Shown here piece after piece: positions 1 to 10,757 of a stretch of 64,000 bases of DNA. The notes below the pieces were generated by a model that searched no databases, was not told the origin of the DNA, and was given only the letters and a program-made list of their open reading frames with translations. How positions within the stretch are numbered: the stretch's first letter is position 1; each line of letters starts with the position of its first letter. The stretch is from Ignelater luminosus. Taxonomy: Eukaryota; Arthropoda; Insecta; Coleoptera; Elateridae. The stretch lies in NCBI GenBank assembly GCA_011009095.1, contig VTPC01000674.1, positions 228,477-292,476 on the forward strand, given 5' to 3'. A program made the position numbers and the translations under genes.

Positions 1-121
1 GTTAACAATAATAGTAGTATTTGAGAGCCAATGTTTAAAATTTGCATTTAGATATACACAAATGCACTGCATTTGACAGTTTAGTTTTCTTCTCCCATAT
101 TTTAGTAAATTTATATTTTAG

Positions 122-703
122 GACTATTATGCAGTTATTACGCAACCAATGGATTTTGGCAGCATTAAGAAAAGACTGGAAAATAATTATTATTGGTCAG
201 CTACAGAATGTATCCATGATTTTAATACTGTGTTTACGAATTGTTATACCTATAACAGACCTGATCATGAAGTGGTTAAAATGGCAAACACATTGGAAAA
301 ATTGTTTCTTGAAGAATTACGTGAGATGCCTAAAGAAGAGCATGTGATTGCACAAGATTTGTTAAATGTACATCAAAATCAAGATGTTTCACAAAGAATT
401 AATGAACCTGGTGCACCTCCAGTAAACCAACCTATTGCACCTCCAGTAAACCAACCTATTGCACCTCCAGTAAACCGCCCTATTGCACCTCCAGTAAACC
501 GCCCTATTGCACCTCAAATAGATCTTTGGAATGATAATGTCCAACCCCTGATTCAACCTGAAGTACAACGACCACCAGACAATCCTGGTCGATTAACAAA
601 TAAATTGCAGTATTTGAAAGATGTTGTTCTCCCTGCTGTATGGAATCATCCACAAGCTTGGCCTTTTAACGAACCTGTTGATCCAGTAAGCTTCAATATT
701 CCA
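122..703 (+). CDS. BET-like tandem-bromodomain gene, internal exon
   Basis: Internal coding exon, phase 0 at both ends: acceptor AG at 120-121, donor gtaagt at 704. It begins with the C-terminal half of a BD1-type BET bromodomain ([15 protein letters not shown], then NCYTYNRP with the acetyl-lysine-binding Asn). A Pro-rich linker of 8-residue repeats follows. It ends with the N-terminal half of a second bromodomain, including [11 protein letters not shown], the WPF shelf and the end FNIP. The fs(1)h gene at 30.2-30.9 kb is cut at the same point (LNLP / DYHKII), so this exon equals fs(1)h exon 3 fused to exon 2, as expected from tandem duplication of that exon pair. The N-terminal half of the first bromodomain must lie left of the window. 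Such domains bind acetylated histone tails. Whether the gene is expressed is unknown. Confidence 0.85.
413..514 (+). repeat. 24-bp coding minisatellite (PIAPPVNQ/R repeat)
   Basis: Four consecutive 24-bp units (413-508) plus six bases of a fifth, with unit core gcacctccagtaaacc. They encode an 8-residue Pro/Val/Asn repeat in the linker between two bromodomain halves. The units differ mainly at the Gln/Arg codon (caa versus cgc), so the array is recent. The equivalent linker in fs(1)h ([12 protein letters not shown]) is similar in composition but not repeated. Confidence 0.9.
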
Positions 704-1289
704 GTAAGTATTATACAAATAAATATTGGTTAGGACTGGTCTAATACTATCAGTCACACGCATGCAAAAGTAGTTTTGTCACCTTTTTTCATATTCTTTA
801 TAATTTATTCGACTTGACTACATTTTGGTCCATCTATGCAATTTATCTTTTGCACACTAACCTAAGTAAGGTAACATTTTTTATTGTTATTGCTATTTCT
901 TACAAAATAATTTTGCAAACAATTGAGATGTAAAAAAGATAAAGATTGTAAACAAAATAAAACATTAATTCATATTAGAAAATATACACTTCAAAATTAT
1001 TTTTTGAGAGAAGAAATGCCAAAATATGAGAATTTTCTGTTTTAATAATACATATTTCAATGATATGTATAAGCAGGATGATTTAATTTTATTTCGTTGG
1101 TTTATTCAGAACCCTTGTTTCACATCCAAACAGCACAAAACAAGATTTCTTTATTTCATTTGGAAATATTTTGCAAATCGACTAATGTAGAAACAACAAT
1201 AAATTCGTCTTTAAAATCTACTGCTTATTGCTTTTAGGAATACTGTACTAATTTTATTTTTTTTCAAAACAGTAAACTCTGTTTTATAG

Positions 1290-1532
1290 GATTACTATGA
1301 AGTCATTAAATTTCCAATGGATTTTGGTACCATTAAACAAAGGTTGAACAACAACTATTATATGTCTGCAAGTGAATGTATCCATGATTTTAATACTGTT
1401 TTTACAAACTGTTACACTTACAACAACCCTAGTTATGAAGTGGTATCCCTTGCAAAGGCGGTTGAAGAAATATTTGTTAATAAGTTACAAGAGATGCCTA
1501 ATGGTGAAGAGATTGCTATAGTATTACCATAA
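1290..1532 (+). CDS. BET-like tandem-bromodomain gene, terminal exon
   Basis: Acceptor AG at 1288-1289. The frame continues from the exon ending at 703 (phase 0), so residues FNIP join [15 protein letters not shown] and complete a second BD1-type bromodomain. The acetyl-lysine Asn is kept (NCYTYNNP). Compared with fs(1)h the Trp of NYYW is Met. The frame stops at TAA 1530-1532 right after GEEIAIVLP, where fs(1)h reads [14 protein letters not shown] and runs on for hundreds of residues. The predicted product therefore lacks BD2 and ET. It may be a genuine short bromodomain-only protein or a pseudogenised end. AATAAA-type signals occur at 2108 and 2338. Confidence 0.8.
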   Translation, partial: DYYEVIKFPMDFGTIKQRLNNNYYMSASECIHDFNTVFTNCYTYNNPSYEVVSLAKAVEEIFVNKLQEMPNGEEIAIVLP

Positions 1533-3100
1533 ATGTTACTATGTACACTTGCTTTTAAGGACATTCTAGGCGTTTTGCAGTTAAAGCAAAATATAAAATG
1601 TATACAATATAAAAATTATTGATAAAATGTAAAATTTTACCTAAAAGAGGTTAATATGAATTTTGATTATTTAAATTTTACAAGTTGTTTTTGTTAGAAA
1701 ATCTATTACTAATTAAATATTTTTTTTTTATTATAGAGTAGTACGTCCGTTGAAAGTGACTACTAGACATAGGGCAATAGCACTTTTAATTAGTTATATT
1801 TCGACAAATGAGAAAGCACCAGTTCTAGACTTTACAGCATTACCATGATTTCTGACATTATCAATCTGCTCATATCATTTCCAGTTGAAATGGCATATTT
1901 GAAGTTCAATATTACAAATTCAGTTTCATCTAATAATTACACTCCTAAATTATTATTGGCCCTTATGTTTCAGTGTCACTAAAAAAGTATTTTTTACCTT
2001 ATCTAATTATCAAATGTATTTATATAAAATTAACTTGAATTATTTTTCACAAAAAGGATTGTTAACTTGGTTTGAAACTTGACTGTTATATCATAAAATG
2101 TTACAAGAATAAAATATTAAAGTTTTAGATTTTCCTTTAATTGCTCGAGTATCGATAAAATGTCCTTAAACAGTTCTTGTATTCTTTTATACTCTATATT
2201 TAATTCTAGAAATTAATCATAGAACTTTATAATAATCACTGTTGTTTTTTTATAAATGAATGATTATACTGTATCCTAAGTCTATGCATATTTTAAATTT
2301 TATATAATTCATATAGTTTATAAAATATTATTCTTTAAATAAAAGTTTGATTTAACATTTTTATTGTTATTTTCATAATACATATATTTTTAGATGCAAA
2401 TTATCAATCAAATCTTGGTTCAATTAAAAAGTCCTAAGTAACTTTTAGGTTCAAATAATTACCCCATTGTAAGCAAGTTGATGAATTAAGATATTGTTTT
2501 CTTTTTGAAATATTAGATTCTTGATGTTGTAATATGGATGCAAAGAATTGCTAATTTTTTTACTTCAAAGATGTGATGCCTAAAGATTACAAATTATACT
2601 TTGCTTCTTTTGGAAATATACATTAGAATTACTTAAAATTCATTTCCACTTAGAGAAAAAATAAAGATTAATGTTTAAAAACCTCTAAAATTAAGAATAT
2701 AATTTTTTATTACTGTATGAAAAAACCCTTAATCTATTATGCATTTTAACATTTTGTTACCAAAGTATTTGTTCTGAAGGACAACTATGCACAAAAGTTT
2801 CCAAGATCTGACAACATTGATGTACACAATCTTAGTTGTGTATAAAAGTTAACAAACCAATCCTCAACACGATGGAATATTAATAAGAAAAAGATGGGAG
2901 AGATACATAATTATACTGTAGATTCGTAAGCATAAGATTTCTGTTTATAGTAATTAAATAAAATACTTCCTTATGATTCTTTTTTATTTAAATTTCACAA
3001 CCAGTTTTGCTCTAAAGCTTCCTCAGGTAAAATATTGTCTATCAATATAACATGAGTAGAAGTAGTCTTAAAATTTATATAGTAATTAATGATTAATAGT
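1533..3100. other. 3' UTR / intergenic, no gene seen
   Basis: AT-rich sequence without a supported coding region. AATAAA hexamers at 2108-2113 and 2338-2343 could end the transcript of the bromodomain-array gene. Nothing else was recognised. Confidence 0.4.
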
Positions 3101-3103
3101 AAC

Positions 3104-4640
3104 ATGTGTCCCAAAAGTCTTGGAATCAATCCTTACCATGACACTAGAGAGGCAAGTCGGTTAGATTTAGTTTTAGACATACATTAAAATTGAAACAAAA
3201 GAAAATAAATGTCATTTTGCAGTAGTTGTCAGTTATTTCAAATCACTGCTAGATTTGCATTTTTTAAATTTAATTTATTTAATATAAATATAACTGTTTA
3301 CACAAGTACAAAAAATATTTATTGTGGAAAGTTATTTTTGTAATAGTCAACACCTGGAAAATGTTGAATGGTAATATGATATTGACGTTTGCATAGAAGA
3401 ATTTAGACAACATTTTCCTTTGGCTGTATTTAACAGAGATCAGTTTAGAAAGCAGGTCTTACAATCAATTCATTGCTTTTGCTGCACTGGAAACATTAAC
3501 AATAAATCCTGAAGTACTAGAAATGAAAGCATTATAAACATTGTTAGAAATGCAGTCCAAGATGAACCCACTTTAACTTGTACTACCACCCACAGGATTC
3601 TTTGTCAAGACTTTCATATGAAACCTAGGTTGCAAATGTATCAAGAACCTCGACTACCAGATTATAATAAAAGGCTGGCATACTATCAGTGATTCAATGA
3701 GGATATGAACAACAAAATGTTAAATTTAACATTTTATACCGATGAAGCCTGGTTGCATCCAGACGGATATATTAATTCTCAAATCATGTGAATGTGGAGC
3801 CCTGATAACCCACAATACTTTAGAGAAACCCCACTGCATTCACTTAAAGTTAGTGTGTAATTGTATTAATGTAACGAATATTCGCATTCGCAAATACTGG
3901 CATGTTTTTTGATATTCGCATTCGCATTCAATTATGTGAATATTTTGCGAATGTATTTGGCAATGAAAAAGGAAAATATTTATGAAATGACAATGAAACT
4001 GCTAAGATTTATAATATTTTTATTTATATTTAAATAAAAAAATTTTAATTAAGCTAACTTCGTCAATGAGCAATCGGTTTGTTTACTTCGTTCAGAATCG
4101 GCCACTTTCGGTTTGAACATGGCCTGTCCGAAACGCACTATCAAAATATGAGTTTGTGCGCGCATACTTTTGGCGCCATATTCAAAAAGCCAATATACGT
4201 ATTTGCATTCACGAATACTGGAGATGAATATTCGCATTCGCAAATGTGAGAAATCCAGTATTCGTTATATCAGTAGTAGTTAGCAATGTCAAGGTGAAGA
4301 ATTATCAGGCCAATATTTTTTGAGGGTAATTAAAATGCTGTCACTTATAGAAACACTATTTTGCAACAATTTATTAATGAACTTCATGACAATGAACTCA
4401 AAAATGGCTTCTTTCAACAAGACTGTCAGACTACATGTTGCCCAAGAAACGTTAAATTATCTTTTTGAGTTCTTTGACAACAGGTTAATAAGCAAGGACA
4501 GATTTCCACCCTGTTGGATTTTTTCTTTTTCCATATTTAAAAATCTCAGTATTCAGAAGTCCAGTGCATACAATAGAAAATCTAAAAAATAGTAATAAAA
4601 AAGTGTGAAGAGATACCTATTGTCTCATTTCTGTAATTCC
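3104..4640 (+). mobile_element. Mariner/Tc1-like transposon remnant (insect DD-D/E type), split by a MITE
   Basis: Conceptual reading with stops and frameshifts shows NESIINIVRNAVQDEP, then FYTDEAWLHPDGYINSQ, MWSPDNPQYFRETPLH and LKVSV. A hAT-like MITE interrupts at about 3860-4272. After it the reading resumes as AMSR.RIIRPIFFEG, FFQQD, then LDFFLFPYLK and VHTIENLK. These are the ordered landmarks of an insect mariner-like transposase with catalytic Asp in TDEAW and QQD. The reading frame is dead. The left end may be tgtcccaaaagtcttgg near 3107. An inverted copy of that motif occurs near 6768, but the pairing is uncertain. Confidence 0.75.
3860..4272 (-). mobile_element. hAT-like MITE, copy A
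   Basis: About 0.4-kb element with inverted ends (atgtaacgaatattcgcatt on the left, agtattcgttatatca on the right). It is an inverted, diverged copy of the element at 47539-47923, sharing the internal sequence around gagcaatcggtttgtttac. It interrupts the transposase remnant between LKVSV and AMSR, so it is the younger insertion. The 8-bp flanks gtaattgt / gtagttag are a plausible decayed duplication. Confidence 0.8.
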
Positions 4641-4660
4641 TGTTAAATTTTTGTTGTGTT

Positions 4661-5060
4661 GGTGATCATATATACTCCGTAGATAAAGCCTTCAGCCACA
4701 AGTTTGTGCCAAGATTCACATCGACTTGTCATTATAAGACATGCGCAGTGTGTTTTCCGCGATTTTGCGTTGTTCAAAAAGCAGTGTCGTCCGTAAGCAT
4801 ACGTGGTGTTGTGATTTGCAGTTTCTTTTTACTATTTTATTTGTATTCTAAATTTATTTTTCTTTGTTCCTGGGTCATACAATAATCTATAGATACAAGG
4901 ATAAATAAAAATAACATTAATGCTGCCTTTTGACATATTTATGTTGCCCCTGTAGGAAATCTGCGTAAGTACCCCAATGATTTTTGAAGTTACGAGATTT
5001 ACTTATTGCGCATGCGCTACAATGACGAATGTTGCCACAAACCAAATTCATTAGCTAAAT
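4661..5060 (+). mobile_element. MITE, right end missing (relative of 46763-47201)
   Basis: From gatcatatatactccgtag onward it closely follows the complete 439-bp element at 46763, including cgcgattttgcgttgttc and gcatgcgctacaatgac. The terminal inverted repeat is present only on the left; similarity fades after ttagctaaat near 5060. The copy is therefore truncated or recombined. Confidence 0.85.
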
Positions 5061-5745
5061 TTGTTTTTATTTAAAATCAGAGGTTAGATTGTCATTCAGA
5101 AGAGGTAAATCTTTGCATTTCGTAGAGTTACCTTTTGTTGTTTGTTTATTATTTGGAATAAAAATTTATTTTTTGTGTTTATTACTTCAATATTAATTGC
5201 AATCAAACTGATTTGCACATAAAAACGAATTTTCTGCATTCTAACCCTATTTTGACATATGACATTCGTTTGACAGAAGATTGTCTAGTGAGAAATGTGT
5301 AACTAGAAATCACCGACGTCATATTGGCTAGACCGGTCTTTCGTTAGTTGTGTTTGAAGCGAACATGATTTGAGGGGCAAAGGGAAAAAGTAAACAGCAG
5401 ATGAATTTTGACCTTATGTTCCCTCTGCTCTGATTTTTTTTAACATTATATTTGCGATTAAGTTGTAGGAAACAGTTTTAAAATGGTTAAAGAGCGTTAC
5501 ATGTGCAAAAGAATATTCGAAAAAACCTCCACACGATCATATCATTTGCAAGCACTTCAATTATAAAAAATAATTCCCGCCATGTTAAGAGAACAGTGAC
5601 GTAGAATAGAGTAAAATGGCATATTCTGGTACAAAATAGTTTCTATCAGTTTTGTTATATTTGAAATTACTTTATTACAGAAACTGTTATTATTTTACTA
5701 CTTTGTACTTAATAATTACTTATAATATGCTCGTTAAATGCAATT
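5061..5745. other. Intergenic, no gene seen
   Basis: AT-rich sequence between the truncated MITE and the GC-richer island. A short stretch near 5483 reads MVKERYMCKRIFEK on the plus strand but soon hits stops. Nothing was recognised. Confidence 0.3.
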
Positions 5746-6235
5746 TTAAAAATTGTATTCCTTAATTAAACGAATCGCCACTGCTGCAAAGGGAAAACCC
5801 TCCTCACCTTTCATCCCTCTCGCCCAGTGTATGTTGGTTTCAAACAAACTACGCAAGTTCTTGCTGCAAAGAATCAACGCAAATGCCACCGTAGGTGGCT
5901 GCCATTTAGGAAATTTAATTTCTCTATGGGTGGTGAATTTGGAAAAATGGGTAGTCGTCAACATCATGTCAACGGCGATGGTGTTCTGGTGGCGACGGTG
6001 GAGTAGGCCGGAAGCAGGGTCCTCCAGGATCCCCGCCGATATCCGGTGACCCATTTTGGAGTGGAATGCCCAAGGACGACGATTATGGAACGCAATGCGG
6101 CGGTTCTTTTCAGAACGGTGTTGGTGTTGTGTAGTGAGGGGTGTGAGAGTGTGTATATGTTAGAGTGGTGATGTGTGGGTGTCTAGGTGTGTATAGTGTG
6201 CACGCCCGTTCTATCCATATATGACGTCGATGCTA
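5746..6235. other. GC-richer island with overlapping open frames, unrecognised
   Basis: Composition is clearly less AT-rich than the surroundings, with CpGs and a GT-rich tail near 6120-6200. Both strands are open over about 300 bases (plus 5753-6049; minus 5746-6054). The minus frame starts MGHRISAGILEDPASGLLH; a third minus frame is rich in Pro and Gly (GGDPGGPCFRPTPPSPPEHH). I recognise no family. It could be a decayed exon, an untranslated first exon or CpG-rich promoter DNA. Both strands open at once suggests composition rather than a gene. Confidence 0.35.
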
Positions 6236-6975
6236 GAAATAGTGACAGCAACATAAATAAGTTTGGGGTATATCAGTGCATGCAACTAAAACCCTAAACA
6301 TTTGAAATGGATTGGAATTATAAAAATGAGATAAGGTATAGACAGACAATACAGTATTACAAAATATATTGACAATATGAAACGGCGTATAAATCTGTAT
6401 ATTTGTGAAACATCTGTTGTAGCTTTTAAATCTTTGTTAATTTTATAATCCACACCATGGAATAAACTGTAAAATATTAACATCATTACAAAGGCTTTTA
6501 TTTGTAAAAAATGGAACTTTTTCAAGCAATTGCAACACAATACAAAAAAAAAACATTTAACATTACTAACCCACATAACCTCTGGAATCATTCTCATTGT
6601 CAGTATTCTCCATAGACCAATACTCATCTAGTCTAATTTTAACTTTTCCTAATTCAAAGTACCAACTGATTGTAAGTTTAGTTATTTGATATGTGCTGTA
6701 TGATTCTAGAAACGACACCTATGTTTTGCTTCATGGCCAAAACTGATTGTCAGACTTTTGGGACAATACATTGTGTAAGAAAAATCATCAATTACTACAA
6801 TATATAACGTTTAAAACTATTACCCATGTTATAGTATACAATTTATTAACCGATTGACAATATTTCACCTAAGGTGAAACCAGTTGTGAAATTTAAATAA
6901 AAAAAATCATAGGGAAGTACCATTTTATTTAATTACTTATAGATACAATAATGCTAATAATAGGAAAGGCTAAAT

Positions 6976-7056
6976 GGAGTCAAAATCTTGACTAACAGGA
7001 GTTACTTTGTGAACAAATAAAATAGTAACTCCTGTTAGTCAAGATCTTTACTCTTT
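6976..7056. ncRNA. Candidate small-RNA hairpin
   Basis: Perfect 22-bp inverted repeat: 6985-7006 pairs with 7024-7045 across a 17-base loop. The stem appears to extend outward with a few mismatches (ggagtcaaa against tttactctt). Size and shape resemble a miRNA precursor, but a tiny MITE or chance palindrome fits equally well without expression data. Confidence 0.3.
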
Positions 7057-8160
7057 AACCGCTTCCCTAATTTGTCGAAAATATTTCGGATATGTCCTAC
7101 TGTGGAAAAAATAATCAAAATGAATTAATTTGATTTATGCTCTACTTTATGTTTTATATGTATTACTTCATTCTATGCAGCTGAGCTCTTGGAACTTGGA
7201 GAAAAAATGGATTGTTTTGGGAACGTTTTTGGGAAAAAAGAGTTAGTTAAGGGATTAAAATTCATTTGGGGACACACTGTATTACAGTTGTAATAGTTTC
7301 TTCCATTCGATAAAAGAGCTCCATTTTGACAAAAAATCTTTTTTATAATTTTTCTTTTCTTGCTCACCTAGATTCAGAAAATAGGAAAAAAATTGAGTAT
7401 GTTAGAACCATATACTTACTCTATGTGGATCTGAAGATCTTACTGTTAAAGTGTGGTCGTGTGAAAATGTCTGAATACTCCGTGGCACTAAATAATGGGC
7501 AATAAGTGGCAAATAATGTTGGTATTGCTATTAAAATTTTTTTATATCACATGGAAACTTTCAAGGTGGACAGTGAGAAAGCCATATAAGAGCAAATGGA
7601 GGGATGCAACAGATGAACCATACTTGAGCTCCTTATAGTGTTAACAGGTCCAGAAATTATACATTGTTATATTTCCTTAAGTTTGTTTATTACTAAATTC
7701 ATGAGCAGGTAAAGGCTTGCCTTGATGTGATAATAAATGACATTTTTATTAAGAATCTGCTTAAATAAATAATTTAAAGGAAAAAATAAATCTTACAATA
7801 AGGCATATTATTAATTAGATAATGTAGAAAGTTATTAAAATAGAAGAGAGAAATATAAGAATATAGCTACTCAGGTAAGTTAATGAGGTAAGTACTGCAT
7901 GCTAAGTATAATTTTATCCATAAATTTGGTCCCTATTGGCTTTCCATTTAAGTATCTTCCAAACTATTTCTTTTTTCATTATTAAGAATTTGAACTTGAT
8001 TATAATTTGGTTTTTGGCATTCTTTAACGGTATAATCAGGACCGGCCTAAAAGACGTTAAGCCAGTGATGCGACTACCTCAGGGCACAGAAATCGGTATA
8101 AGAAATGTAAATTGCATATTTCTGAAATACAATTGCAATACTAGTAAATACGCAGTTTAA
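7057..8160. other. Intergenic, no gene seen
   Basis: AT-rich sequence. A plus-strand frame at 7936-8160 exists, but its C-terminal part lies in repeat-like sequence around 8036-8100 (tcaggaccggcctaaaag), which resembles the ends of insect hAT-type repeats. No supported gene. Confidence 0.3.
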
Positions 8161-8198
8161 TACGCTAATTCAGAGGACAGCGGCAGTGACGCCACACT

Positions 8199-8246
8199 CT
8201 CACAATCAACTAGCCTTGAAAGGGGGCGAAGCCAGTTGATTGTGAG
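8199..8246. repeat. Short hairpin
   Basis: The 13-bp arms ctcacaatcaact (8199-8211) and agttgattgtgag (8234-8246) are perfect inverted repeats around a G-rich loop. It sits immediately left of the nested inverted-repeat region. Confidence 0.7.
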
Positions 8247-8250
8247 GCAA

Positions 8251-10757
8251 TAGCTGTGTTCTTTTTACCACATTTAAGTGAGAATAAAGTAAGTCTTAGT
8301 TATTCTTAGTATCTTAAGTAACTATACAATTTTTAGTGCCAAAGTTACTACATAAAATTAGGTAGTAAATATATGAATGTTGCATACAAGATATTTGACC
8401 ATATTTGCATCCAATTTTTGTCATAGTAAAAAGTGTCCTATTTGTCATCCAATCTTTCCTATGAAATAATATTTTAGAACATGTCCTATTTACATCAAAT
8501 TCTTTGACAAGAACTGGGAAAAATTAAATCTAAACTGTTGGAAGTCTGTAAGTTGGTATTGTACTTTTCACTGTTGTGTACTATCACGGCACAAAAAACC
8601 GGAGCACCACTCAGATTTTAAAATTACCGTTTGTCAGTCTGTCTTTCATTTTAAAAAAGTATTATGTTTTGCATTTACCTGAACAGAGAATAAGTTTCGG
8701 TTTAACAGTAAAGCCATAAATAACTTCAATACAGTTAATTCTTAGAAAAGAGGTAGTGGTTTTGCAATTTTCAGTGTTTAAAAAGAATCTTGTAATCCGG
8801 AAATAAATAAACTCCCTTTTTCTAGAATATTCAGTTTTTTAAATGTAATGATAATGAAAACGACCTCCACTTTTGCTACAAGATACTAGTTAGTAATTGT
8901 TTGTCTGATATTTTGTTTGTAGGATATTTGCTGTTATAAAACAACATTTCACTAACATTAAAAAAATTCTAAATGGTTTATGATTATGTAATTCTAAAAT
9001 CTTTTGTATAGTTATGCTGTTTAGTTAATGATGTCATTTACTGCCAAAATATTGACAATCTAATCAAAACCATTTTTCAAGCTAAATCGTCTAAGTAAGT
9101 GCTTTATTCACGAACTGTTGCTGGTATTTCTACAAGGAATTAAGATAAGTACCTTATTCATTGAACTTACAATCAACCTTAAAGCTTAACGCAAAAGAGA
9201 GAAATTTTGTTAGAACCGACGTATCGCTAGATAAGTGCGCCCCGGTTTTTTTGCCGCGATAGTACATGTTGTGTATAAAAACGTATAAATTCTTTCAGTT
9301 TAAAAAGATAACCTATAAAACTATTTCTCATTTAACATTTTTAAAATTCCCAACCCTTTTTTTAAACCCATAATGGTTGTGCTCTGCTCTTTTAAACCCT
9401 TCTTGCGTGTTTTCTTTTTATGCGTTGATACACAATTTGAGCGATCAAGGAAAGTAATAATATTTTCCCATTCATTGTTGAATGAAATTTAAATCTATTT
9501 AATAAAGCTGCTACAAATTTAAGTAAAGTTTACTAAAAGAATGAACTTTTTGATGCTTTTACCGGTTAAATTTTGTAATCTTTTTATACTAAAAATATGA
9601 CACAAATTTGACAAAGCTGCAAACAGAAAATGTTTCTGTGCTATTTCTAGTACAATAAAAAATTAGTTCCTAATTTTATGTGGTAACTTTGGCACTAAAA
9701 ATTGAATAGTTACAAACAGGCTTTAGTAAGACCACTTGTTCTTTTTACCTGTTGCAAGTGAGTCTATACCTAACGTGACCATTTCTTTTTTGCTTCAGAA
9801 CGACACACCTTATTTTAACGTAAATTAAATATCAATTGGAAAATTAAACAACATTAAAAAAAAGCGCGGAAGAAATTGTGTTGGATGTTTGCAAATTTGG
9901 CACCTCCGCTTATGCTTCCATAAACTCCTAACGCAAAACCTTTCACTCCGTCCTGTAAAAAACGAACGCTACAATAGCGCACTCTGTTAACTCGATCGCA
10001 AAAAACGAACGGCTTTTACAACAAGCGGAGCACTCTGAGTTTTAACAACAACATAAACGAACGTACCATACATATTCTATGTCTATACTGAGATTCAACC
10101 ACAGATTAAATAAGAGTCAGGTATTTCACTCCCTATACCACCAATATTCCCATTTTTTGTCTCTGCGCAATTACATTTGCAGCTTTGAAAGTTTACCACA
10201 CTTCCTCTTTTACGCGCGTTTTATGAAAAGTGCATACCACGCTGTGCTGCTTGCGTACTACATGTCAAAATCGCAAGCTCTAAGAGTTGCTTGAAAAGAG
10301 AAAGCAATATAATTTACAAATCTGTCGAAGTGAAACATCTGATTTTTATTTAATCTGTGATTAACCTAAGGTATTTTACTCCCTCCTTGCCCCAACTGAG
10401 CTTGGGTTTTAACTGGCTTTTGAACTAAGTTTGAATTAAGACAAGATGAAACATTTATGTTGATGCACATAAAATGGAGCCGAGTGTTGTGCCTTGATCA
10501 TTAAGGTTATGTAAAAGTAATAACTACTGTATAAAAACTTTTAATTGCTTTAGTAACTAATAAATGTTAGGAATTTAAGGTTATGTTCGTTGTTTGTTAT
10601 GTGTTTGGGTTTTGTTGGTTATATTTTATAGTATTCTGCACCGAGATTATATTTACGTGTTCTTTTTACCTAACATCAAGCTTAGTCAAATCTCACTTCA
10701 ATCTTAGCTCAGCAAATCCTACTTGAAAGACAAAGTTTTGTAAAAAGAATACAGCTA
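8251..10757. mobile_element. Nested inverted-repeat complex (foldback-like DNA element)
   Basis: Three inverted-repeat pairs: outer ends tagctgtgttctttttac (8251-8268) with its complement at 10740-10757 (one mismatch); a 45-bp pair at 8318-8362 and 9669-9713 (two mismatches); an inner pair at 8578-8605 and 9239-9265 around cggcacaaaaaaccgg. The motif ttctttttacc recurs at 8259, 9740 and 10661. This suggests one or more non-autonomous DNA elements nested in each other. No transposase was recognised inside. CpG content is higher than in neighbouring DNA. Confidence 0.6.

Noticed and set aside
4049-4243. 64-codon minus-strand frame
   Set aside because: Entirely inside hAT-like MITE copy A, which is noncoding.
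5916-5950. MGGEFG on the plus strand, reminiscent of the LDB/Chip protein motif
   Set aside because: Only six residues match and the flanking residues do not; probably coincidence.
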